Source: Lachancea mirantina
Lineage: Eukaryota; Ascomycota; Saccharomycetes; Saccharomycetales; Saccharomycetaceae
NCBI GenBank assembly: GCA_900074745.1
Contig: LT598469.1
Span: 1,484,776-1,548,775 of the forward strand
Direction: 5' to 3'
Length of the DNA stretch: 64,000 bases
Each line of letters opens with the position of its first letter. The first letter of the stretch is position 1. The notes beneath the pieces were generated by a model, which did not search any database, had not been told where the DNA came from, and saw nothing but the letters and a program-made list of their open reading frames with translations. Shown here piece after piece: positions 58,195 to 64,000 of this stretch. The position numbers and the translations under genes are program-made.

Positions 58195-59175
58195 CACCTA
58201 GCAAGTTAGTTTGAGGAAAGTAAACAGCAATCGCTTGGTGGAAATCTGTGAATAATGTGCCCGACGGTTATAGTCATGAATGGAGTAGGGTTTTTTTCCA
58301 AAATTACATAAAATAGAGCATATAGTAACTATTACGGAATTGTACCATTGGACTACAATTAATGAATTTCCTTGAGTTTTCTTATCCAGGCATTATGTTT
58401 TTTGTTAACCTCGCATCCTTAACCGTGGCTCGCGAAGATGAGATGAGAGGAGCGCTGTCGTTAAACTATCAACCCAACAGTAGGGGGCTCTCAATCTCTG
58501 ATATCGCGTCTTTTTTCTGGTAATAAGTCTGGGAAGGGACTTGGTTATCTCATGGAATAGTAGAATAATTTGGTACTTTGAAGCGTCTATGTTTTCTTAA
58601 CCGTAAGTTGATGGAAAGGCAGCCAAGAATATTACACAAGACGAACAACTCAAATTAAAAGCTTGATATGTGTATGAATTTTCGTTACAGTTGCTCCTCA
58701 CACGGAGAGGTTGGTGAGATTCGAAGATGCCTATCGTCAAAAAAAAAAACCACATAGGGCTGTGAATAGCTGTAAGAGGACATAGTAGAAGAGCCAAGCT
58801 TTTGGCTTGGCTAGCGTATAGGCAAAGGGTTAAATTCGCCCTCATTTTAAACAGCTTGGTTTTTGATGCGCGAATAATGAAGCTAACTGAGCCTGACGCA
58901 GATTTGGCTTAGTGTCCAAGTCAATTGTCCAATAGCTCACTCTTAGACTTGGTATACTATTTGTAATATAGTGCGGGAGGTTGTAGGCTTGCTGTCGCAA
59001 TTTCTTGTCCTCACTGTAGCCCTTACGGCATGAGCTTACAACTTGAGTCGTCATAAATATATTTGTGTTCCTATAGTTCCGTTAGTTAAAGGATACGTAT
59101 CAAGAGTTCGTTCTCATAATATAATCTTGCGGCAGAGCATACAAACACCCACCGTTTAACATTCCAACTTCCGAA
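58195..59175. other. Intergenic, convergent DHA2 / SDR
   Basis: This 981-bp gap lies between two 3' ends. It contains A/T runs including an A10 stretch near 58740, and no frame with a recognisable product. I see no RNA gene. Confidence 0.45.
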
Positions 59176-59922
59176 TCAACGTGCAGCCATACCGCCGGAA
59201 GCGTACAATGTCTGGCCGGTAATCCAAGTTCCACCAGATGCCAGAAACAAAATGATTGGAACTATATCTTCGATCTTTGTCAACCTGTGATCAAATACAA
59301 CAGACTTGTAGAACTCAACGGCCTCAGGCTCTTCCTGAGAATAGAAAAATGGGGTATCCATCGGACCAGGTGCAACACAGTTAACAGAAATACGCTTCCC
59401 AATCAGCTCCTTGGATGCACTTTTTGAATAATACTCGACGGCGCTTTTAGTTCCCTGGTAAACAGCGTAAAGTGGAGTGTAAGCGGCCAGCAAGGAAGTA
59501 ACCAGCGATATAATGCTGCCACCGGGGCTGACGTGCTTGGCAGCTTGGGCAATGAAAAAAAATGCAATTTTGTTGTTGACGAGGTCCATTTCGTCAAATT
59601 CTTTCTCGGTTACTTCCGAAATAGGTTTCTTAAGAACCTTGCCAACATTATTGATGGCAACGTCAATTGAGCCGAACTTAGCTTTCGCCGCTTCGAATAG
59701 CTTGGCGACGTTTTCCGCCGACCCTAAGTTGCCCTGATAAAGCTCGACTTTTACGCCGTACTTGCTTGAAAGCTCTTGTGCTAGTTTCTCTTCATCTCCT
59801 TGCACTGAATTGTAGTGCAAAAACAGATTTGCCTTGTTTTTCGAAGCAAGTTCAATAGCAGTGAGTTTTCCAAGGTTCTTGGTACCACCAGTAATCAATG
59901 CAGTTTTCCCTTCCAAAGACAT
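59176..59922 (-). CDS. Short-chain dehydrogenase/reductase (classical SDR)
   Basis: This 248-residue enzyme has the SDR cofactor start KTALITGGTKNLGKL (residues 6-20), the NNVG motif (91-94), and catalytic Ser143, Tyr155 and Lys159 (YQGTK). The end (ASGGTWITGQTLYASGGMAA) is typical of the family. Residues HYNS after strand 2 suggest an NADP preference, but this is weak. The substrate is unknown; close relatives reduce small ketones, sugars or quinones. It is not part of the S. cerevisiae conserved order. Confidence 0.88.
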   Translation of the reverse strand: MSLEGKTALITGGTKNLGKLTAIELASKNKANLFLHYNSVQGDEEKLAQELSSKYGVKVELYQGNLGSAENVAKLFEAAKAKFGSIDVAINNVGKVLKKPISEVTEKEFDEMDLVNNKIAFFFIAQAAKHVSPGGSIISLVTSLLAAYTPLYAVYQGTKSAVEYYSKSASKELIGKRISVNCVAPGPMDTPFFYSQEEPEAVEFYKSVVFDHRLTKIEDIVPIILFLASGGTWITGQTLYASGGMAAR

Positions 59923-61822
59923 ATTTGATTCAGTTCCCTATGCAGGTATTCTTATTCGGTGATCCGGTGACCGTCGAGGGTTCATGTCAATTTTGGCCCC
60001 CTTATGTATTTTCCAAGGGTGCAGGAAATCGCTCATTCCTTTACCCTCCTTTGGGCGCAATAGACAGCATAACATTGTAGAAAGCAACGCTCACATCCGC
60101 CTAAGGCCCGAGATTGAATTTAAGAATCGATATTAACCTCAGAGCGGGAATGGTCTCCAGACCAGCGAAGACAGGGTCATAAGACCAAGATGCTCTTCAA
60201 AGGCACTTGAGTAGTTACAATTGGATTTGCGGGCATCCGAGTACATGAATTAGAATTTGTGACATTTTTATGTCAAACACATTTGAAAGCCTCGTTTCTG
60301 ATGAAAATTGTTGAAAGGACACGGAGTAGTGGAAAAACGTTTTCAGGCTTCTCCCTATCTTAGTGTCAAAAGATGGAAGGTTTCCATTGGAAGCCCCTTA
60401 TCCTTCAGCTCTGCCTGAGCTCACTACTTAAGCTACTTGGAACAACTACGTCAAGGTACACGAGTAAACCCCTTTTAACCTGCGGCAAAAGCCACCCGAA
60501 AAACTAATTATACATGAACCTCCCTTCAGCGAATAGCTAGGGCGGCTACATCTACTTGATTTTCACGAAGTCTGGAGTGGAATTTACGGCTTCGTGTATG
60601 TCCGGTTTGAGCAATCCAGTGGACGTTACAATTGAACTCAGAGGCGAATTGTGTCGCGCGAGACCAAGAGGGAATTCAGGCTTAATGTGTATCTGAATAT
60701 CCAAAAGTTCCCACCCTGAACTGCCACATCGCCTATAGAGATTAAGCTGAGTTTGAGACTAAAGGATGTAGTTTGTGCATCTCTAGTAAGAGCCTCGAAT
60801 GAATAGTGTCATCGCCCTTATGTCGAAGATGTATCGATTTGCAGCTTCGCAGAATCCCTACTCCTTCTAGTCAATACTCTCAGTTCAGGGCACACGCGGG
60901 ACCTTTCCCCTCCCTGTTAACGTTCAAGTATCGCATACTGGACTGCGTGGTCCCACCGAAAATGCAATGATATTATTCAAAACTCCGGCCTCAATGAATG
61001 ACCGGTAAGATCACAAGGTACTCCCGTTTTACTCCGCGAAAATCAACTCTCAACGCTTCAGGCGAACACTCAAAAATGGTAGACCGCGGTGTAATCTGAG
61101 CGATTGAACTTTTAGTTCCTTAAGCGATTTTGTCCTGATTGCCTGTGATAAGCATATTCATGGATATATATCACTACACCTGCGTCTTTATGCACGCTTT
61201 TTTGAAGTTGGCTGCTCATATATGTCGAATGGAGTATGAAATAGCAGGCATGGAGCACTGTAAGCGGCTCGTTGCTTATTTTGTGAATGCAGCGAGGAGC
61301 TACTTCTGTTTTATACGGTGCCTTTTCAGAGTTCTGATCACTTTGCAGCATGGCTATCTTTGCGACTTGTGAATGGAACCCATATGTAAGGAAGAGCGCT
61401 TTGAGAACACTGGGTTTCCGTTGAATATTTTGTTTTGTAGTTCCATTACGGGCTGTCGATTGCCCATGCTCTACTCATTGTGAGCCCTGTGCAAGGAGTT
61501 AACCTTCAGTGTAACCCACTTATTCCTTGACTGTGGCTCTCCCTATGATAGAATATATAAGTACGACGGAAAGTTCTTCATTACCTCTGCTGAAAGGGCC
61601 CAGTTTATGCTAACAAGGGCTCTTTAGGATTTATCGGTTTCGTCAAATCTGGGGCTGTTATCGTATGACATGCAGGCACGACTTGGTGGTAAATTTTACT
61701 CAGGAATCTAAGAAGCACATTAGATAGATTAGTCTTCCGCTTCCGAAGCAGAGTAAAAAAGGTATAAATTCGAGCATTCTGACCTACCATTCAAGCGCCA
61801 ACTCGCAAAGTTATTGAGTACG
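59923..61822. other. 1.9-kb divergent spacer, SDR / MCR1-like
   Basis: No intact gene is visible. A plus-strand frame around 60350-60800 has protein-like pieces (LEAPYPSALPEL, TWNNYVKVHE) with a stop about every 30 codons, close to what chance gives. I see no repeat or RNA gene. TATATAA near 61553 and TATAAATT near 61762 may serve the downstream gene. Confidence 0.4.
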
Positions 61823-62755
61823 ATGGAACCATTCCTACACGCAGTAGAAAGTATACTTTCGATGTTAGTCAGAACTTTGAAGCACAACCGCGGTGTCCAA
61901 CTCGGAGTTTTGGGTGTTATTTCGGCTTCCGCCTACAGTTTTTGTACAAGTTCTCTCAAAAGTGAAGCTGTCACCTTAAAGTCAAAAACTTTTCAGGGGC
62001 CAGGATTGTTCTCATGGAGGACTCTTATCCTCAAGAATATACAGGATGTAACACATGATACACGCAAGTTTACCTTTAGCTTGCCTTCGCCTAATGATAT
62101 TTCTGGTTTGGAGCTGGCCTCGTTTCTGCTTTTCAAGCCCATTGATTCTATGAATCCAAGTTGCATAAGGCCTTACACTCCTATCAGCTCTTTAAACAAT
62201 GAGGGGGAATTGGAACTAGTTGTGAAGCATTATCCCAAGGGAAAAATGTCATCTCACTTGTTTAGCTTACAGGAGGGCGACAAAGTTTCAGCAACTGGAC
62301 CTATCAAAACCTTTGAATGGAAAGAGAATCAAAAGAACAGTGTTCTATTGCTAGGTGCTGGTAGTGGGATTACTCCCATGTTTCAATTGATCCGTGGAAT
62401 CCTGGAAAATCCGAAAGACAAAACAAAGATCAATCTGTTGTATGCAAATAAGACTCCATCCGATATTATTTTGAAAGTGGAGTTAGACGAGCTACATCGT
62501 AAATTTCCTGATCAATTTAACGTAACGTACTTCGTTGAAAGCTTAGAAAGCGGGTTTGAGGGAAAATCAGGGTTCATAACAAAAAAAGATTTGAAGCAAT
62601 GTGATGAAAAGCAAAGTAGCCAAGTTTTCATCTGTGGTCCCCCCAAGTTCGTTGAAGTTTACACCGGAAGTAAAGGTCCATTGATGTTTCAAGGACAGTT
62701 GAGGGGTTATTTAAAAGAATTGGGCTATCAGAAAAGTAATGTGTTCAAATTCTAA
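61823..62755 (+). CDS. MCR1: Mcr1-like NADH-cytochrome b5 reductase
   Basis: This 310-residue protein has an N-terminal hydrophobic segment (about 30-50), the FAD-binding motif RPYTPISS with GKMSSHLF, the NADH motif LLLGAGSGITPMFQL, and ICGPPKF near the end; it finishes VFKF, as Mcr1 does. Mcr1 lies in the mitochondrial outer membrane and intermembrane space and passes electrons from NADH to erythroascorbate, cytochrome b5 and sterol enzymes. ATG 61823 is the first proper start. The N-terminus differs from S. cerevisiae Mcr1, and the subtelomeric position suggests an extra or divergent copy; the cytosolic Cbr1 is less similar. Confidence 0.82.
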   Translation: MEPFLHAVESILSMLVRTLKHNRGVQLGVLGVISASAYSFCTSSLKSEAVTLKSKTFQGPGLFSWRTLILKNIQDVTHDTRKFTFSLPSPNDISGLELASFLLFKPIDSMNPSCIRPYTPISSLNNEGELELVVKHYPKGKMSSHLFSLQEGDKVSATGPIKTFEWKENQKNSVLLLGAGSGITPMFQLIRGILENPKDKTKINLLYANKTPSDIILKVELDELHRKFPDQFNVTYFVESLESGFEGKSGFITKKDLKQCDEKQSSQVFICGPPKFVEVYTGSKGPLMFQGQLRGYLKELGYQKSNVFKF

Positions 62756-62855
62756 GGTTCGTGCACGATTTTGCTGCCTAAGCATTACATCAAAATTAAA
62801 TTACTGTTAACGCGCCTGAAAAGACTGTGACCAGTTATTCACTAAAATACATATT

Positions 62856-63069
62856 GAGGTTTATTTTTGTCAGTAGTTGATAAATTTCTAAGCTGCCCAT
62901 TCAATTCGTTCACAGTTACTTTAGCTAGTAAATCTGATCAGGTGTTGAATACTTATATTGATGAGGTTTTTCCTTGTCGGAGGTTGATAGGTTTCTAAAT
63001 TGTTCATTCAATTCGTTCATAATTGATCTAAATAATAAAGCGGATTAGGAATTGAGTACTTATATCTCT
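62856..63069 (+). repeat. Imperfect 107-bp tandem duplication
   Basis: Bases 62856-62962 and 62963-63069 are two diverged copies in direct order. Landmarks repeat at exactly 107 bp: GAGGTTT, GTTGATA, TTTCTAA, CATTCAATTCGTTCA and TACTTATAT. It lies 100 bp after the MCR1-like gene, and its right copy falls inside LTR-like copy B. Confidence 0.75.
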
Positions 63070-63393
63070 CCGTGGCTATCTTACAACCACGACCACTTAC
63101 AATCCTGTTCATATCAGCTCCTTTTATACAATTTCTGTAACATTGATCCAAATTTGGAATCCGTTACTTTCTTCAATCTAGACGGTGAATTTTCATCATA
63201 CGTCATTCATCATACCACATATGATCTGATTACAATGTTCTGATGATTCTAGAACTTTCAATGGACCAGTTTTAGCTTCTAGCTCTTTCGCGGAATGCCA
63301 ATCCTTTGTCCAATCCTCTAATTTTATTCTGTCATATCGATCACGTGATGATGCAATTGGACGATATCATCTCCTCGCCAGCTCCTTCCAACA
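62943..63393 (+). repeat. Degenerate solo-LTR-like repeat, copy B
   Basis: The segment begins TGTTGAATACTTATA and ends CTCCTTCCAACA (63382-63393), giving LTR-style inverted ends TGTTG...CAACA over about 450 bp. The internal block 63325-63349 matches copy A (35316-35340) at 24 of 25 bases. No flanking duplication is visible and no element coding sequence remains. The left end is a guess. Confidence 0.45.
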
Positions 63394-63469
63394 ATGATAT
63401 CCTGTCTCGCTATCTCCTTCTAACAGTTCTTGATGGCCAGGATACCCTACTTGTGTTCCGAATGCAAAT

Positions 63470-64000
63470 ATGAGCGTGGGTGTTCGGTGTGTGACAGCCT
63501 GAGGGTGCCGTTGTGCTGGAGGCGGCAGGGATCATGGTGGGTACAGGCAGCACAGGAAGAATGTCACGTGTGACGGCGAGACACGGGTGTACTCTAACCT
63601 GCGAAGGACCACGTTTCGGGGGCTCTGGGCAAGATGTGATGGTGTGTGTGACATTAGATACGCACACTGGTCAATAAATGGACGAAAAGAGGGGGGTTTG
63701 GTGTGAAATGGCCAGGGTGTAACTGCCTAACTTCGTGGGTGTCTGGGTGTTGGGATGTGGTTTGTGGTTTTCTACGTGGTGCTAGTGTAAGTGTGTGAGG
63801 GAGAGAGAGTATGGAGGAGGAGTGTGGAGGAGGAGTGTGGAGGAGGAGTGTGGAGGATGGAAGGTGAGGAGGAGTGTGGAGGAGGAATGTGGAGGAGGGA
63901 AGGTGGGGGAGAGAAGGTGTACTTGAATTTTGAAAGATAGGTGGTATTGTTTGTAGGAGTAAGGGCAGATGTGACGTTAGAAGTGATATAGAGTGGTAAG
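63470..64000 (+). other. G-rich, strand-biased subtelomeric sequence
   Basis: From about 63470 the plus strand turns sharply G-rich and C-poor. It includes telomere-like GT runs (GTGGGTGTCTGGGTGTTGGG at 63736-63755). The G-rich strand runs 5' to 3' toward the window's right edge, as at a right telomere. No coding potential is convincing; the open minus frame at 63410-63667 reflects base composition. Confidence 0.6.
63813..63912 (+). repeat. 13-bp GGAGGAGGAGTGT minisatellite
   Basis: Three perfect units (63813-63825, 63826-63838, 63839-63851) are followed by about five degenerate ones with GGAGGATGG, GAGGAGGAGTGT, GGAGGAGGAATGT and GGAGGAGGGAAGGT forms. The tract is purine-rich on the plus strand and lies in the terminal subtelomere. 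Confidence 0.85.

Noticed and set aside
60350-60800. Protein-like frame pieces as a pseudogene
   Set aside because: Stops occur about as often as expected by chance and no family is recognisable.
63410-63667. 85-codon minus-strand frame in the subtelomere
   Set aside because: The frame reflects the C-rich minus strand; it is Pro/Thr/Ser-rich with no domain.

Overview
The window is a right-hand chromosome end of a budding yeast of the family Saccharomycetaceae, most likely a protoploid (non-whole-genome-duplication) species of Lachancea type. The evidence is compact intron-poor nuclear genes, a BOS1 intron with yeast splice signals, ribosome-biogenesis PAC/RRPE and Rap1 promoter sites, and above all the gene order. 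The species call is inference; the clade call is firm.

1-32.6 kb is a conserved block that interleaves two S. cerevisiae regions. From chromosome XII come SPC3, PET309, FYV7, MEF1, XYL2, RGR1, RFU1, BUD20, RPL10, FMP25, BOS1 and SIC1. From chromosome VI left come FET5, OTU1, SEC53, FMP32, RGD2 and SWP82. LAM5/LAM6 and EMP46/EMP47 are each present as one unduplicated gene. Relative orientations agree throughout. This is the unduplicated ancestral order, with mitochondrial translation, Mediator, ribosome, glycosylation, ER-Golgi and cell-cycle genes.

33-64 kb leaves this synteny and has accessory, subtelomere-like content with long gene-poor gaps. It holds an alpha/beta hydrolase with a Cys nucleophile elbow, a DUR3 urea transporter, an HSP31 glyoxalase/chaperone, a six-gene cluster (43.7-54.5 kb), a decayed formamidase pseudogene, a DHA2 drug transporter, an SDR dehydrogenase and an MCR1-like cytochrome b5 reductase. 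Degenerate LTR-like repeats, a 107-bp tandem duplication and a G-rich terminal tract with a 13-bp minisatellite mark the approach to the telomere.

The most interesting part is the six-gene cluster: a RidA imine deaminase, an ACS-family permease, a C2H2/fungal_trans regulator, a D-serine dehydratase (DSD1), an HSL-type hydrolase and a monocarboxylate-type transporter. All four intergenic promoter regions carry two or three copies of a C-rich element (core CCCCCACC, best form CTCCCCCCACC) with a GATAAG nitrogen-control site close by. The regulator's first finger has the helix RSDHLNR, expected to read GGG. Dsd1 releases 2-aminoacrylate, the substrate RidA hydrolyses to pyruvate, which a monocarboxylate carrier could move. 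I propose a dedicated, nitrogen-controlled D-serine (or related 3-hydroxy D-amino acid) utilisation regulon. The enzyme families and motifs are visible; the pathway is inference.
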